Shown here: piece by piece, positions 19,346 through 29,161 of the stretch
How the letters are laid out: the number at the start of each line of letters is the position of its first letter
Position numbering within the stretch: position 1 is the stretch's first letter
Source: Hoeflea sp. BAL378
Lineage (GTDB): Bacteria > Pseudomonadota > Alphaproteobacteria > Rhizobiales > Rhizobiaceae
Length of the DNA stretch: 64,000 bases
NCBI RefSeq assembly: GCF_000759435.1
Contig: NZ_JRJG01000013.1
Location: forward strand, 1-64,000
Direction: 5' to 3'
Translations under genes and position numbers: made by a program
The notes under the pieces: generated by a model
Told to the model about the DNA's origin: nothing
What the model saw: the letters and a program-made list of their open reading frames with translations, nothing else
Databases searched by the model: none

Positions 19346-20492
19346 CCGCGTCGAACGCGGACCGGTCGCCGACTGGTTCTGGACCATCGACCGCCTGTTT
19401 CTGGCGGCCTTCATCGGGCTGATGGGCATCGGGCTGATGCTGTCCTTCGCGGCGAGCCCGGCGGTGGCCGAACGCCTCGGCCTCGACAGCTTCCATTTCG
19501 TCACCCGCCACGGGATCTTCCTGCTGCCGGCGCTCGCGGTGATGGTCGGCGTCTCCTTCCTGTCGCCGCGGCAGGTGCGCCGCATCGCCATCGTGCTGCT
19601 CGCCGGATCGATCGTGATGATGGTGCTGGCGCTGTTCTTCGGCGTCGAGATCAAGGGCTCCCGGCGCTGGGTGTCGATCCTGGGGATCTCGGTGCAGCCG
19701 TCGGAATTCATGAAACCCGCCTTCGTCGTCATCTGCGCCTGGCTGTTCTCCGAGCGCTCGCGCCATCCCGAAATCCCCGGCAACCTGTTCGCCATCATCC
19801 TGTTCGGCATCGTCGCGGCGCTGCTGGTGGCCCAGCCCGACCTCGGCCAGACCATGCTGACGACGGCGATCTGGGGCGGCATGTTCTTCATGGCCGGCAT
19901 GTCCTGGTTCTGGATCATGCTTCTGGGCGGTGGCGCCATCGGCGGGTTCATCGCCGCCTATTTCATGTTTCCGCACGTCGCCGAGCGCATCAACGGCTTC
20001 CTGTTCGGCGAGGGCGACAGTTTCCAGGTCGACACCGCGCGCGAGGCGATCATCCGCGGCGACTGGCTGGGCCAGGGCCCGGGCGAGGGGACGATCAAGC
20101 GCATCCTGCCCGACAGCCACACCGACTTCGTCTTCTCCGTCGCCGCCGAGGAATTCGGCATCGTCTTCTGCATGGTGCTGGTGCTTCTGTTCGGCTTCGT
20201 GGTCATCCGCGGGCTGATGCGCGCGAGCCGCGAGCAGGACGATTTCACGAGGCTCGCGGTGGCGGGCCTGTCGCTCTTGATCGGGTTCCAGTCCTTCATC
20301 AATATCGGCGTCAATCTCGAGCTGCTGCCGGCCAAGGGCATGACGCTGCCGCTGATCTCCTATGGCGGCTCGTCGATGATCGCGGTGGCGATCACCGCGG
20401 GCTTTATGCTGGCCTTGACGCGGCGCAGGCCGGAAAGCCGGGCCAAGCCGCGCGCCATCTACCGGCCCGCGGCCAGCGTGGCGGCGGAATAG
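19338..20492 (+). CDS. ftsW: Septal glycosyltransferase FtsW (SEDS family)
   Basis: 384 residues, about ten membrane helices. FtsW polymerises lipid II into glycan strands with FtsI. The SEDS motifs [19 protein letters not shown] and, near the C terminus, [10 protein letters not shown] are clear. The ATG at 19338 was chosen over upstream in-frame starts inside murD because AGGGAGAG precedes it by a proper distance and the protein then begins just before the first helix. murG follows 4 bases after the stop. Confidence 0.96.
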   Translation: MVSRVERGPVADWFWTIDRLFLAAFIGLMGIGLMLSFAASPAVAERLGLDSFHFVTRHGIFLLPALAVMVGVSFLSPRQVRRIAIVLLAGSIVMMVLALFFGVEIKGSRRWVSILGISVQPSEFMKPAFVVICAWLFSERSRHPEIPGNLFAIILFGIVAALLVAQPDLGQTMLTTAIWGGMFFMAGMSWFWIMLLGGGAIGGFIAAYFMFPHVAERINGFLFGEGDSFQVDTAREAIIRGDWLGQGPGEGTIKRILPDSHTDFVFSVAAEEFGIVFCMVLVLLFGFVVIRGLMRASREQDDFTRLAVAGLSLLIGFQSFINIGVNLELLPAKGMTLPLISYGGSSMIAVAITAGFMLALTRRRPESRAKPRAIYRPAASVAAE

Positions 20493-20496
20493 ACTC

Positions 20497-21624
20497 ATGA
20501 CCCAGAGCAAGCTCTTCCTGTTGGCGGCCGGCGGCACCGGCGGACACCTGTTCCCGGCCGAGGCGCTGGCGCATGAACTGATCGCGCGCGGCCACCGCGT
20601 GCATCTGGTCACCGACAGCCGCGCGGAGCGCTATGCGGGAAAGTTCCCCGCGTCCGAGGTCCATATCGTCCGCTCCGCCACCATCGGCTCGAAGAACCCG
20701 CTCAAGCTGGCGCGCTCGCTGTGGACGCTGTTCCAGGGCGTGCGCGAGGCGGGCAGGCTGCTGCGCAGGATCAGGCCCGACGCGGTGATCGGCTTTGGCG
20801 GCTACCCCACCATTCCGCCGCTGATCGCCGCCTCCAATGCCGGCATCCCCTCGATGCTGCACGAGCAGAATGCGGTGATGGGCCGCGCCAACAGGGCGCT
20901 GGCCGCGCGCGTCAGGGTGATCGCCGGCGGTTTTTTGCCCGAGGGCAAGGGCAAGCACGCGGCCAAGACCGTGATCACCGGCAACCCGGTGCGTCCGGAA
21001 GTGATCGCGGCGGCGGCCATTCCCTATCAGCCCTCGCTCGAGGGCGAGCCGTTCCGGCTGGTGGTGTTCGGCGGCAGCCAGGGCGCGCAGTTCTTCTCGG
21101 ACGCCATCCCAGCCGCCATCTCGCTGTTGCCAGATCCCCTGAGGGCCCGGCTCGAACTCACCCAGCAGGCCCGTCCCGAGGACGAGAAGCATGTGCGCGC
21201 GCGGCTCGAGGAGATGGGGGTGAAGGCCGAGGTGTCGCCCTTCTTCACCGACATGGCGGCGCGCATCGGGGCGGCGCATCTGGTGATCTCGCGCTCGGGC
21301 GCCTCGACGGTTTCCGAGATCGCGGTGATCGGCCGTTCGGCCATCCTGGTGCCCTATCCCTATGCTCTGGATCATGACCAGGCGGCCAATGCGGCGGCGC
21401 TGATGGCCCAGGGCGGCGCCAGCGTGATCAAGCAGTCGGAGCTCACGCCTCAGCTTCTTTCGGAGATGATCGCCGACCGGATGAACGATCCCGCCGGCCT
21501 CGCCGCCACCGCCGCCGCCGCCCAGGCGACCGGAAAACCCGACGCCGCGCGCTTGCTTGCCAATCTGGCAGAAGCTATTGCGGAGGGCGTCAGCATCGAC
21601 CAATTCAGGAGTCATCCCGCATGA
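20497..21624 (+). CDS. murG: Lipid II synthase MurG (UDP-GlcNAc transferase)
   Basis: 375 residues, a GT28 glycosyltransferase that adds GlcNAc to lipid I on the inner face of the membrane. The glycine-rich loop [16 protein letters not shown] at the N terminus, the [10 protein letters not shown] segment, [11 protein letters not shown] and the second loop GGSQGAQFF are typical. The ATG at 20497 is the first possible. It overlaps the murC start by 4 bases. Confidence 0.97.
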   Translation: MTQSKLFLLAAGGTGGHLFPAEALAHELIARGHRVHLVTDSRAERYAGKFPASEVHIVRSATIGSKNPLKLARSLWTLFQGVREAGRLLRRIRPDAVIGFGGYPTIPPLIAASNAGIPSMLHEQNAVMGRANRALAARVRVIAGGFLPEGKGKHAAKTVITGNPVRPEVIAAAAIPYQPSLEGEPFRLVVFGGSQGAQFFSDAIPAAISLLPDPLRARLELTQQARPEDEKHVRARLEEMGVKAEVSPFFTDMAARIGAAHLVISRSGASTVSEIAVIGRSAILVPYPYALDHDQAANAAALMAQGGASVIKQSELTPQLLSEMIADRMNDPAGLAATAAAAQATGKPDAARLLANLAEAIAEGVSIDQFRSHPA

Positions 21625-23051
21625 AAATGCCGCAAACCATCGGCCTTGTGCACTTTATCGGCATCGGCGGCATCGGCATGAGCGGCATCGCCGAGGTGCT
21701 CAACAACCTGGGCTACAAGGTGCAGGGCTCCGACCAGTCCGACAGCGCAAATGTGCAGCGGCTGCGCGACAAGGGCATCGAGGTGCATATCGGCCACTCC
21801 GCCGCCAATCTTGGCGCGGCTGAGGTGGTGGTGGTCTCGACCGCGATCAGGAAGACCAATCCGGAACTCGTGGCCGCGCGCGAGCGGCTGATCCCGGTGG
21901 TGCGCCGCGCCGAGATGCTGGCCGAGCTGATGCGCTTCCGCAACGCCATCGCCATCGGCGGCACCCACGGCAAGACCACCACCACCTCGATGGTGGCGAC
22001 GCTGCTCGAAGCCGGCGGGCTCGACCCGACCGTGATCAATGGCGGCATCATCAACGCCTATGGCACCAATGCGCGCATGGGCGAGGGCGAGTGGATGGTG
22101 GTGGAGGCCGACGAGAGCGACGGCACCTTCCTCAAGCTCCCCGCCGACATCGCCGTCGTCACCAACATCGATCCCGAGCATCTCGACCATTACGGCAATT
22201 TCGACGCGGTGCGCGCGGCCTTCCGGCAGTTCGTCGAGAACGTGCCGTTCTACGGCTTCGGCGTCATGTGCCTCGACCATCCGGAGGTCCAGGCGCTGGT
22301 GAGCCGCATCGAGGACCGGCGGGTCATCACCTATGGCCACAACCCACAGTCTGACGTGCGCTATTCCAACCACCGCATGGACGGGCCGGTCTCGGTGTTC
22401 GACGTGGTGATCCACAGCCGCAAGACCGGCGCGACCGTCGAGCTCAAGGACCTGCGCCTGCCGATGCCGGGCCGGCACAATGTCTCCAACGCGGTGGCTG
22501 CCATCGCCGTCGCCTACGAGCTGGGCCTGACGCCGGAGCAGATCGCCCGCGGGCTCGGCCAGTTCGGCGGGGTCAAGCGCCGCTTCACCCATACCGGCAC
22601 CTGGAACGGGGTCGAGGTGTTCGACGATTACGGCCACCATCCGGTCGAGATCAAGGCGGTGCTTTCGGCCGCCCGCGACGCCTGCCAGGGCCGGGTGATC
22701 GCGGTGGCCCAGCCGCACCGCTACACGCGGCTCGAAAGCCTGTTCGACGATTTCGCCGCCTGCTTCAACGACGCCAACACGGTCGTCATCGCGCCGGTCT
22801 ACGCCGCGGGCGAGGACCCGATCGAGGGCATCAACTCCGCGGCGCTGGTCTCGGCCATGAAGGCCGGCGGCCACCGCGACGCGCGGCTGATCGAGGGACC
22901 GGAGGCGCTGGCGCCGCTGATCGCCGGGATCGCCAAGCCGGGCGATTACGTCGTCTGCCTGGGCGCGGGCACCATCACCCAGTGGGCCAACCAGTTGCCC
23001 AAGGAACTCGAAGCGCTCAATCCCACGCCGGACCTCGGGGGGCAGGCATGA
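21621..23051 (+). CDS. murC: UDP-MurNAc:L-alanine ligase
   Basis: 476 residues. MurC starts the stem peptide by adding L-alanine to UDP-MurNAc. Visible: the UDP loop [20 protein letters not shown] loop [10 protein letters not shown] at about 113-122, the EADESDGTF motif and [10 protein letters not shown] in the C-terminal domain. It overlaps murG and murB by 4 bases each, so the three are probably translationally coupled. Confidence 0.97.
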   Translation: MKMPQTIGLVHFIGIGGIGMSGIAEVLNNLGYKVQGSDQSDSANVQRLRDKGIEVHIGHSAANLGAAEVVVVSTAIRKTNPELVAARERLIPVVRRAEMLAELMRFRNAIAIGGTHGKTTTTSMVATLLEAGGLDPTVINGGIINAYGTNARMGEGEWMVVEADESDGTFLKLPADIAVVTNIDPEHLDHYGNFDAVRAAFRQFVENVPFYGFGVMCLDHPEVQALVSRIEDRRVITYGHNPQSDVRYSNHRMDGPVSVFDVVIHSRKTGATVELKDLRLPMPGRHNVSNAVAAIAVAYELGLTPEQIARGLGQFGGVKRRFTHTGTWNGVEVFDDYGHHPVEIKAVLSAARDACQGRVIAVAQPHRYTRLESLFDDFAACFNDANTVVIAPVYAAGEDPIEGINSAALVSAMKAGGHRDARLIEGPEALAPLIAGIAKPGDYVVCLGAGTITQWANQLPKELEALNPTPDLGGQA

Positions 23052-24025
23052 AGCCGCTGCAGGTCGACGGCGAGCGGCTGCTCGCGTCGCTGGCGGGCCG
23101 GCTCGACGGCGTAGAGGGGCGGCTCACGCCCAATTCCGACATGTCGAAGATCACCTGGTTCCGCACCGGCGGTCCGGCGGAGCTTTTGTTCCAGCCCGCC
23201 GACGAGGAGGACCTGGCGACCTTCCTCGCAGCCCTTCCCGGCGAGATCCCGGTGCTGCCGGTCGGCATCGGATCCAACCTCCTGGTGCGCGACGGTGGCA
23301 TTCCCGGCGTGGTGATCCGGCTCTCGGCCAAGGGCTTCGGCCAGGCCGAGCGGATCTCCGACACCAGGATTTCGGCGGGCGCTGCCTGTCCCGACAAGCA
23401 TGTGGCCGCGCTGGCGCTCGAAGCGGGGCTTGCGGGCTTTCATTTCTACCACGGCATTCCCGGCGCCATCGGCGGCGCGCTCAGGATGAACGCCGGCGCC
23501 AACGGCGTGGAGACCCGCGAGCGCGTGGTCGAGGTTCACGCCGTCGACCGCAAGGGCGTCCGCCATGTGCTCAGCAATGCCGAGATGGGCTATGCCTACC
23601 GGCATTCCTCGGCGCCCGGTGATCTCATCTTCACCCGCGCCATCCTCGAGGGCACGCCCGGCGACGCGGCCGAGATCCGCGCCGCCATGGACGCCGTCCA
23701 GCACCACCGCGAGACGGTGCAGCCGATCCGCGAGAAGACCGGCGGCTCGACCTTCAAGAATCCCGAAGGCCATTCGGCCTGGAAGCTGATCGACGCGGCC
23801 GGCTGCCGCGGTCTCACCATCGGCGGCGCGCAGATGTCGCCGATGCACTGCAATTTCATGATCAACACCGGCACGGCCTCGGGCTACGAGCTCGAAAACC
23901 TCGGCGAGACGGTGCGCGCCCGCGTGCTCGAGCATTCGGGCATCAGGCTCGACTGGGAGATCAAGCGGCTCGGCCTGTTCGAGCCGGGCCAGGTGGTGCA
24001 GGAATTCCTGGGGCAGATGGTTTAG
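23048..24025 (+). CDS. murB: UDP-N-acetylenolpyruvoylglucosamine reductase
   Basis: 325 residues. MurB reduces the enolpyruvyl group with NADPH using bound FAD to give UDP-MurNAc. The FAD-binding segment [15 protein letters not shown], the [17 protein letters not shown] block, the catalytic serine region [10 protein letters not shown] and a C-terminal ELENLGE glutamate are present. The start at 23048 overlaps the murC stop (ATGA) and has a GGGGGG element before it. It is the last gene of the first dcw block; ddl, its usual near neighbour, lies 5.5 kb further on. Confidence 0.96.
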   Translation: MKPLQVDGERLLASLAGRLDGVEGRLTPNSDMSKITWFRTGGPAELLFQPADEEDLATFLAALPGEIPVLPVGIGSNLLVRDGGIPGVVIRLSAKGFGQAERISDTRISAGAACPDKHVAALALEAGLAGFHFYHGIPGAIGGALRMNAGANGVETRERVVEVHAVDRKGVRHVLSNAEMGYAYRHSSAPGDLIFTRAILEGTPGDAAEIRAAMDAVQHHRETVQPIREKTGGSTFKNPEGHSAWKLIDAAGCRGLTIGGAQMSPMHCNFMINTGTASGYELENLGETVRARVLEHSGIRLDWEIKRLGLFEPGQVVQEFLGQMV

Positions 24026-24054
24026 GGCCGCACCAGGCCCTGGAGGATCGGGGG

Positions 24055-24477
24055 ATGCAGGCAGGATCGACGGACTCGACACCCAGGCAGCTCACCGGCC
24101 GGTGCATGTGCGGCGCGGTCGGCTTCACAGTCACCGACGCCTTCGACTATGCGATGAACTGCCATTGCGGCAAATGCCGGCGCACCACCGGCTCGGCCTT
24201 CAAGCCGATGGGCGGGATCGCCCGGGCCGAACTGGTTGTCACCTCCGGCGCCGACGATGTCTTCCTCTACGGCGATGACGTCACCCACGACGCCCATTGC
24301 CGGAAATGCGGGTCGCTGCTCTATTCCCAGGTTCGAGAGGCCCGCTACGCGCATGTGCCGCTCGGCGTGCTGATCGACACACCCTCGATCCGGCCGACGC
24401 ACCACATTCACGTGGCCTCGAAAGCGCCCTGGTTCGACATCACCGACGACCTGCCGCAATACCCGGAATTCGACTGA
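24055..24477 (+). CDS. GFA-family zinc protein
   Basis: 140 residues, one beta-rich domain of the GFA (glutathione-dependent formaldehyde-activating/CENP-V) superfamily. The zinc-binding cysteines are visible: C17 and C19 (CMCG), C36, C38 and C41 (CHCGKC), C82 and C85 (CRKCG). Most members have no proven formaldehyde activity, so the biochemical role is open. It starts 29 bases after murB on the same strand and could be read through from the dcw transcript, but it is not a usual dcw member. Confidence 0.85.
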   Translation: MQAGSTDSTPRQLTGRCMCGAVGFTVTDAFDYAMNCHCGKCRRTTGSAFKPMGGIARAELVVTSGADDVFLYGDDVTHDAHCRKCGSLLYSQVREARYAHVPLGVLIDTPSIRPTHHIHVASKAPWFDITDDLPQYPEFD

Positions 24478-24572
24478 GCGGGGAAGGTTGCGGCGAGGGC
24501 TGTCCCCCATCGACTTCCGTGAAAGATCGCGCACAAAATTTCAAATGTTTTTGTTTTGTTCCTGCGGTATCG

Positions 24573-24614
24573 TTGCCGACTTATCCCTTCGCGGTATCTG
24601 AACAAAACCGGAAC
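24573..24614 (+). promoter_or_regulatory. Candidate SOS promoter: -35/-10 with LexA box
   Basis: TTGCCG (24573-24578) and TATCTG (24595-24600) are 16 bases apart and look like a sigma-70 promoter. Directly at its downstream edge is GAACAAAACCGGAAC (24600-24614), an exact GAAC-N7-GAAC, which is the direct-repeat LexA box of alphaproteobacteria. A GTTTTGTTC at 24553-24561 adds an inverted arm. Repression at the transcription start would follow. The next gene is at 24725, in the same direction. The rest of the 247-base gap shows only a weak 39-codon reading frame (24631-24750). Confidence 0.55.
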
Positions 24615-24724
24615 AAAAGAAAGCTTCGCCATGCCTATGACCTTTCAGGATTCCGGACAGAATCAGACTCCACATTTGGTTGTAACAATGCTTCAATGCG
24701 CGCTTGTGGCGTTGGGGGTATGGG

Positions 24725-25729
24725 ATGGCGGAAATTTCCGAGATGAGTAGGCAGCAGTTTTCTATCGCCTATACTGGAGAAGGCCGCAAAGACGATCATT
24801 CTATCAGCGTAGAATCTCTAGCGCCAGCATTGATGGCATTTGGTAAGTTGATGCGGGAAGCTAACTCCGAGTTCAACGGTAAGAAAGCTAAAGCAAATGT
24901 TTATGTGGTTTCGGATTTTGAACACAAATGTTTCAACATAAATTTTGAACTTGTAGTTGGATTCTATGAACAGATAAAAACATTTTTACAGATTGATGAT
25001 GTTAAGAATGCAAAAGAAATATTGGAATGGATTGGAATTCTTGCGACTGGCTCGGTAACAGTCGGGGGATCTTTTTTTGGGTACCTTAAATGGAAGAAGG
25101 GTCGCAAGACCACTGATGTTCAAGAGATTCGTGATGAGTCCGGCCAGGGTAAAGTAGTGGTGCATGTCGAGGGTGCAGCAAACCCGATTACGATTAACCA
25201 GACAATCTATAATCTATCGCTCAATCCTCGCGCGTTGAGAGCGGCGCGGGACGCATTTTTGCCAATCGGGCAGGATGGTTTTGATAGGGTTGAGATTAGA
25301 CAAGATGACCGCATTGTCGGAACTATAGAGCCGTCATCCATTGAAGATATTGTTGCGTCTTGCACAACTGCGATAGCTGAGACCAAAGAGACTGAACCTG
25401 ACGTTGATGTCACAACTGCCTGGCTTAGTGTTTATTCACCGGTATATGACGAAGATGCAGAAAAATGGCGTTTTCGTCTCGGGACTGACATCATTTATGC
25501 CGACATATCGGAAACCTCAATTGCTCACGATGCACTTGTTCGCGGCGGCGCATTAACGGACGATACATACCAGGTTCGGCTGGAAATCGCGGTTCAAATC
25601 GACGACAAAGGTAATCGCTCAAAGCCAGAATATAAGGTTTTAGAAGTAATACGATTTGTGCAGGCTGAACCTAGATTAAGGCAAGGCGGGCTCCCCTTGG
25701 CTCAAAGTGACAGTGAAGACGATATCTAG
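24725..25729 (+). CDS. AT-rich gene for a single-helix membrane-linked protein of unknown function
   Basis: 334 residues. I do not recognise it with certainty. The N-terminal domain (about 8-95) includes SLAPALMAFGKLMREAN, then one membrane segment (about 100-122) is followed by KWKKGRK, and a C-terminal domain (about 145-320) is rich in beta strands, ending QSDSEDDI. Base composition is about 40-45% GC by sampled lines (one line is near 23%), against about 60-67% around it, and codon use differs, so horizontal acquisition is likely. The ATG at 24725 follows a GGGGGTATGGG stretch. A LexA-box promoter lies 110 bases upstream. Monocistronic. Confidence 0.75.
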   Translation: MAEISEMSRQQFSIAYTGEGRKDDHSISVESLAPALMAFGKLMREANSEFNGKKAKANVYVVSDFEHKCFNINFELVVGFYEQIKTFLQIDDVKNAKEILEWIGILATGSVTVGGSFFGYLKWKKGRKTTDVQEIRDESGQGKVVVHVEGAANPITINQTIYNLSLNPRALRAARDAFLPIGQDGFDRVEIRQDDRIVGTIEPSSIEDIVASCTTAIAETKETEPDVDVTTAWLSVYSPVYDEDAEKWRFRLGTDIIYADISETSIAHDALVRGGALTDDTYQVRLEIAVQIDDKGNRSKPEYKVLEVIRFVQAEPRLRQGGLPLAQSDSEDDI

Positions 25730-26155
25730 CGCATATCCGAACTTTGGGAATCTTATTTGGGCGATACTCACGTAGGCTCCTTTGCCTCTTTCGGCATGTA
25801 ATTGGTGTCTAAGGTCGCAACACCACCATCTCGACGTGCTGATGGTGGGACGGTGGGGCAAACGAATTGGCACAGTTTACGCCAACGACAGACTTGAAGG
25901 GCGCCTGGTCAAGTCTGCGTCAACTGGGTCAGCCTCGGACCGCATGCCTGCCGGAGGGAACAGGCCTTTTTGGCCGACGGTTGGTCGAAATGGGGAACCA
26001 ACTAGATCATGCAGTTTTACCGTGTCGCCTGAGCCGGCCCCGTTTACCCGGCCTTAACCATGACGCCTGTTTCAAGCCTCAATTATCTCGGTCACCGGAA
26101 CGCTGGCGGCCCGGGGTGACCCATTGCAGGACAATCTTAATCCGCTGGTCCTACC
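25730..26155. other. 426-base gap after the AT-rich gene
   Basis: No supported gene. It contains an 8-bp hairpin (CCACCATC 25823-25830 / GATGGTGG 25841-25848), a weak terminator-like hairpin with a T-run (GCCTG 25946-25950, CAGGC 25961-25965, then CTTTTT), and, near the end, the 20-base element at 26125-26144 that is repeated before the second GGDEF gene. Confidence 0.5.
26125..26144 (+). repeat. Duplicated upstream element, copy 1
   Basis: TGCAGGACAATCTTAATCCG matches the element before the downstream GGDEF paralogue in 19 of 20 bases and lies 11 bases before the first GGDEF start. It is either a shared promoter/leader element or a relic of the tandem duplication. Confidence 0.55.
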
Positions 26156-27022
26156 ATGCCGCTCGCAACATGGAGCACGTTCATGGTCGGCATGACCCGA
26201 AACTGGATTGTCAATCAGTTGATGCTCGGCGAGTTCCGCTCCTACCGGGACGTGTGCCGCAAATCGGTGCTGGTGGCGCTCAAGGTCTCCGTGCTCGCCT
26301 ATGGCCTCAACCTGGCGGCGCATTTTCTGATGTATGGCGCCGGCCTGCTGCCCTACAGCCTCCGCGAGGCGCTGATCGTGGCGACGGTGCTCACGCCGCC
26401 CATCACCTTCATCATCGCCGTCGGCTCCTACATGATCGTCGGCTTCGCCATCCATGACCTCGGCGTGTCGCGCGCCGAACTCGAGCGCCTGAGCCGCACC
26501 GACATGCTCTCGGGGCTCGCCAACCGGCGCGCCTTCCAGGACACCGTCGACCAGTGCGCGCGCGACAAGGCCATGGTGGTCTTCGACATCGACCGCTTCA
26601 AGACCATCAACGACACCCACGGGCATTCGACCGGCGACACGGCGATCGTCGCGGTCGCCAGGATCCTGGCGGACGCCTTCCCCGAGCCGTGCCTGTGCGC
26701 GCGCATCGGCGGCGAGGAATTCGCCGTGTTCAGCGCCGACATGCCGTTCGCGGATTTCGCGGCCCTTGCCGAGATCGCCCGCGTCCGCATCGCCGGGTTG
26801 CGGATCGGCGCCGGCGCCGCCGCCTTCGGCGTCACCGTCTCCGGCGGCATCGCCCGGGGGCGGGCGGAGCAGACATTCGGCGAGATCTTCTCCCGCGCCG
26901 ACACGGCGCTCTATGAAGCCAAGACCGGCGGGCGCAACCGCATCGTGCTTGCTCCCCAGGCCGACCGGCCGGCCCGCGACGCGGCAGCGGTCATGCCGGA
27001 CACTTCGACAATGGCCGCCTGA
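26156..27022 (+). CDS. Membrane diguanylate cyclase (GGDEF), paralogue 1
   Basis: 288 residues. Two membrane helices at about 37-63 and 70-100 are followed directly by a GGDEF domain (about 110-270). The active-site loop is GGEEF at 185-189, compatible with making cyclic di-GMP from GTP. No RxxD inhibitory site is seen five residues before it (the sequence there is EPCLCA). There is no periplasmic sensor of any size between the helices. The ATG at 26156 aligns with the start of the paralogue downstream. No strong ribosome-binding site is visible. Signal and target unknown. Confidence 0.85.
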   Translation: MPLATWSTFMVGMTRNWIVNQLMLGEFRSYRDVCRKSVLVALKVSVLAYGLNLAAHFLMYGAGLLPYSLREALIVATVLTPPITFIIAVGSYMIVGFAIHDLGVSRAELERLSRTDMLSGLANRRAFQDTVDQCARDKAMVVFDIDRFKTINDTHGHSTGDTAIVAVARILADAFPEPCLCARIGGEEFAVFSADMPFADFAALAEIARVRIAGLRIGAGAAAFGVTVSGGIARGRAEQTFGEIFSRADTALYEAKTGGRNRIVLAPQADRPARDAAAVMPDTSTMAA

Positions 27023-27111
27023 GGCCGCCGTTTACCGGCAATTCACCAAGAAATCCGGTTTGGGTGCAAAACACCCCCCTGACGGCGGATGGCCATAAAA
27101 TGGGGGGGTAA

Positions 27112-27131
27112 TGCAGCACAATCTTAATCCG
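27112..27131 (+). repeat. Duplicated upstream element, copy 2
   Basis: TGCAGCACAATCTTAATCCG, one base different from copy 1, ends 20 bases before the start of GGDEF paralogue 2. Just upstream, ACCCCCC (27073-27079) and GGGGGGT (27103-27109) can pair and may separate the two transcription units. Confidence 0.55.
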
Positions 27132-27151
27132 GCATCCCTAATATACCCAGC

Positions 27152-28009
27152 ATGAATTGGACTGAGTTTATCGTGGGCAGGGCCCGCAAGTGGATCATCA
27201 AGCAGCTCACGCTGGGCGAGTTCGATTCCCACCTGCATGTCTGGCGCAAGGCGGTGGTGATGGCGTGCAAGATCGCCGTGCTCGCCTATTGCATCAATCT
27301 GGGCGCCCATTGGGTGATGTACCAGTTCGACCTGCTGCCCTACACGCTTAAGGCCGGGCTGATCGCCGCCACGGTGCTCACCCCTACCATCGCCTTCACC
27401 GTCGCCCTGGCCGTCTATGTGGTTCTCGGCTTCGCGATCTATGATCTGAGCGTGTCGCGCGCCGAGCTCGAGCATCTGAGCCGCACCGACGTGCTGTCGG
27501 GTTTGGCCAACCGCCGCGCGTTTCTCGAGCAGTTCGATGACTGCACGGGCGAAAAATCGCTGATGGTGATCGACATCGACCGGTTCAAGGTCGTCAACGA
27601 CCGCTACGGCCACGCCGTCGGCGACGAGGTGATCGTCAATGTCGCCGACATGCTCTCCACGGTCTTTGCCGGCCGGGGGATCTGCGCGCGCATCGGCGGC
27701 GAGGAGTTCGCGGTGTTCAGCGCGGAGCTGAGCTTCGCCGAATTCGCGGCGCTCGCCGAAATCGCCCGCACCCGGATCGCCGGCATGCTGACCCGCGTGG
27801 AGGGAGGTCCGGTGTCCGTCACCATCTCCGCCGGCATCACCAGGGCGCTGCCCAGGCAGAAGTTCCGCGAGACCTTTTCGCGCGCCGACAAGGCGCTCTA
27901 CGACGCCAAGGCCGGCGGGCGCAATCGCATCGTGCTGTCCTACGAGACGGCGCCGCCTGAAGCCGCGGCTTTCACGCCGGAACCGGCCGCACGGATTTCG
28001 GGCGACTGA
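27152..28009 (+). CDS. Membrane diguanylate cyclase (GGDEF), paralogue 2
   Basis: 285 residues with the same plan as the preceding gene: two membrane helices (about 33-58 and 66-98), then a GGDEF domain with GGEEF at 182-186. Shared blocks (VSRAELE, LSRTD-LSGLANRRAF, CARIGGEEFAVFSA) show a tandem duplication that has since diverged, most strongly in the helices and the C-terminal tail. No inhibitory RxxD site is visible. The 129-base gap carries its own copy of the 20-base element, so it is probably expressed separately. Confidence 0.85.
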   Translation: MNWTEFIVGRARKWIIKQLTLGEFDSHLHVWRKAVVMACKIAVLAYCINLGAHWVMYQFDLLPYTLKAGLIAATVLTPTIAFTVALAVYVVLGFAIYDLSVSRAELEHLSRTDVLSGLANRRAFLEQFDDCTGEKSLMVIDIDRFKVVNDRYGHAVGDEVIVNVADMLSTVFAGRGICARIGGEEFAVFSAELSFAEFAALAEIARTRIAGMLTRVEGGPVSVTISAGITRALPRQKFRETFSRADKALYDAKAGGRNRIVLSYETAPPEAAAFTPEPAARISGD

Positions 28010-28030
28010 AGATCCGGCTTTCGGCCGAGT

Positions 28031-29161
28031 TCACTCTGCTTCCAGTCCCAGCGCGCGCCGCACCGCCGCATGCGGCAGGGCGGGCACAAAGTTGCCGTCG
28101 CGGCCGGTCATGTCCTCGTTGGCGATCATGGCGTTGAGGATGGATTCCTCGGTGGCCTGCGCCACGGCCTCGAAGAACGGATCGATGTCCTCGTCGGGGA
28201 CGAAGCGGACGTGGCGGATTGCGCCGCCGCCCAGGCCCGTATTGGCGGTCGAAAACGCCAGGAACAGGTCGCCCGAGCCGTGGGTGGCGAGGCCGCCAGT
28301 GCGGCCGATGCCGAAGGTCGCCCGCCGCGCCAGCCGCTTGAGCTGATGCGGCAGGAACGGCGCGTCGGTGGCGATGACGGCGATGATCGAGCCGAGCTCC
28401 ATGTCGCGGGTGTTGGCCTGCATCTGCGGCAGGTCCGGATCGGCGCCGAGATTGCGGCCGAGCACGGTTAAATGGGTGCGGACGCCGAAATTGGCCTGCA
28501 CGAACACGCCCACGGTGAACTCGTGGTCATCATGCCTCACCAGCCTCGAGGAGGTGCCGGAGCCGGCCTTGAAGCCGAAGCATTTCATGCCGGTGCCGCC
28601 GCCGACGCTGCCTTCCTCGATGGCGCCGCCGCGCGCCGAGCCGATGGCCTCGAGCACGTGCCGGGTCTCGACGTGAAAGCCGTTGATGTCGTTGAGGAAC
28701 CCGTCATAGGTCTCGGCCGCGACCGGCAGCGAGAAATCGTCGTGATAGCGCTCGCCCATATGCCCCGCCGCCCAGCGGATCGTCGCGTCGCGGGTGATCC
28801 CGCAGGAATGGGTGTTGGTGATGGTGATCGGCAGCGAGAATTTGCCGGCCTCCTCGATGTAATGGGTGCCGCTCAACTCGCCATTGCCGTTGAGGCTGAA
28901 GAAGCCGGCGAACAGCGGCTCGTGGATCGCGTCGAGCGGCCGCGGCACGATCGCCGTCACCCCGGTGCGCACCGGCCCCTTGCCGGCAACCAGCGCTCCC
29001 TCGCCCTTGACGATCGTGGAGTATCCGACGCTCACGCCCGCCACGTCGGTGATGGCGTTGTCGGGCCCGCACAGGCCCTGCAAAGGCAGCCCCAGCCCCC
29101 GCGCCCGCGTCTTGCCCGAGGGCGTGGTGGTCCAGGAGGAGGGCAGGGGTGCTGGGGACAT
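28031..29161 (-). CDS. P1-family peptidase (DmpA-like L-aminopeptidase/D-esterase)
   Basis: 376 residues. The family are self-cleaving N-terminal-nucleophile aminopeptidases that act on L-amino-acid or beta-amino-acid peptides. Conserved blocks are ITDVAGVSVGYSTI, GSVGGGTGMKCFGFKAGSGT (184-203), GSIIAVIATDAPFLP (257-271) and HGSGDLFLAFSTAN (294-307). By alignment from memory with DmpA, the autocleavage would fall at G257/S258, making S258 the nucleophile. No signal peptide. The gene is convergent with the GGDEF pair and divergent from ddl. Substrate not deducible. Confidence 0.88.
   Translation of the reverse strand: MSPAPLPSSWTTTPSGKTRARGLGLPLQGLCGPDNAITDVAGVSVGYSTIVKGEGALVAGKGPVRTGVTAIVPRPLDAIHEPLFAGFFSLNGNGELSGTHYIEEAGKFSLPITITNTHSCGITRDATIRWAAGHMGERYHDDFSLPVAAETYDGFLNDINGFHVETRHVLEAIGSARGGAIEEGSVGGGTGMKCFGFKAGSGTSSRLVRHDDHEFTVGVFVQANFGVRTHLTVLGRNLGADPDLPQMQANTRDMELGSIIAVIATDAPFLPHQLKRLARRATFGIGRTGGLATHGSGDLFLAFSTANTGLGGGAIRHVRFVPDEDIDPFFEAVAQATEESILNAMIANEDMTGRDGNFVPALPHAAVRRALGLEAE

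Noticed and set aside
24631-24750. 39-codon frame between the LexA box and the AT-rich gene
   Set aside because: Weak ribosome-binding site, no recognisable sequence, and it overlaps the better-supported start at 24725. A leader peptide cannot be fully excluded.
25782-26057. 91-codon frame in the gap after the AT-rich gene
   Set aside because: Composition is irregular, with no ribosome-binding site and no motif; it overlaps a second frame of equal quality.
24478-26155. Integration site or terminal repeats around the AT-rich gene
   Set aside because: No tRNA, integrase or convincing flanking direct repeat was found by eye.
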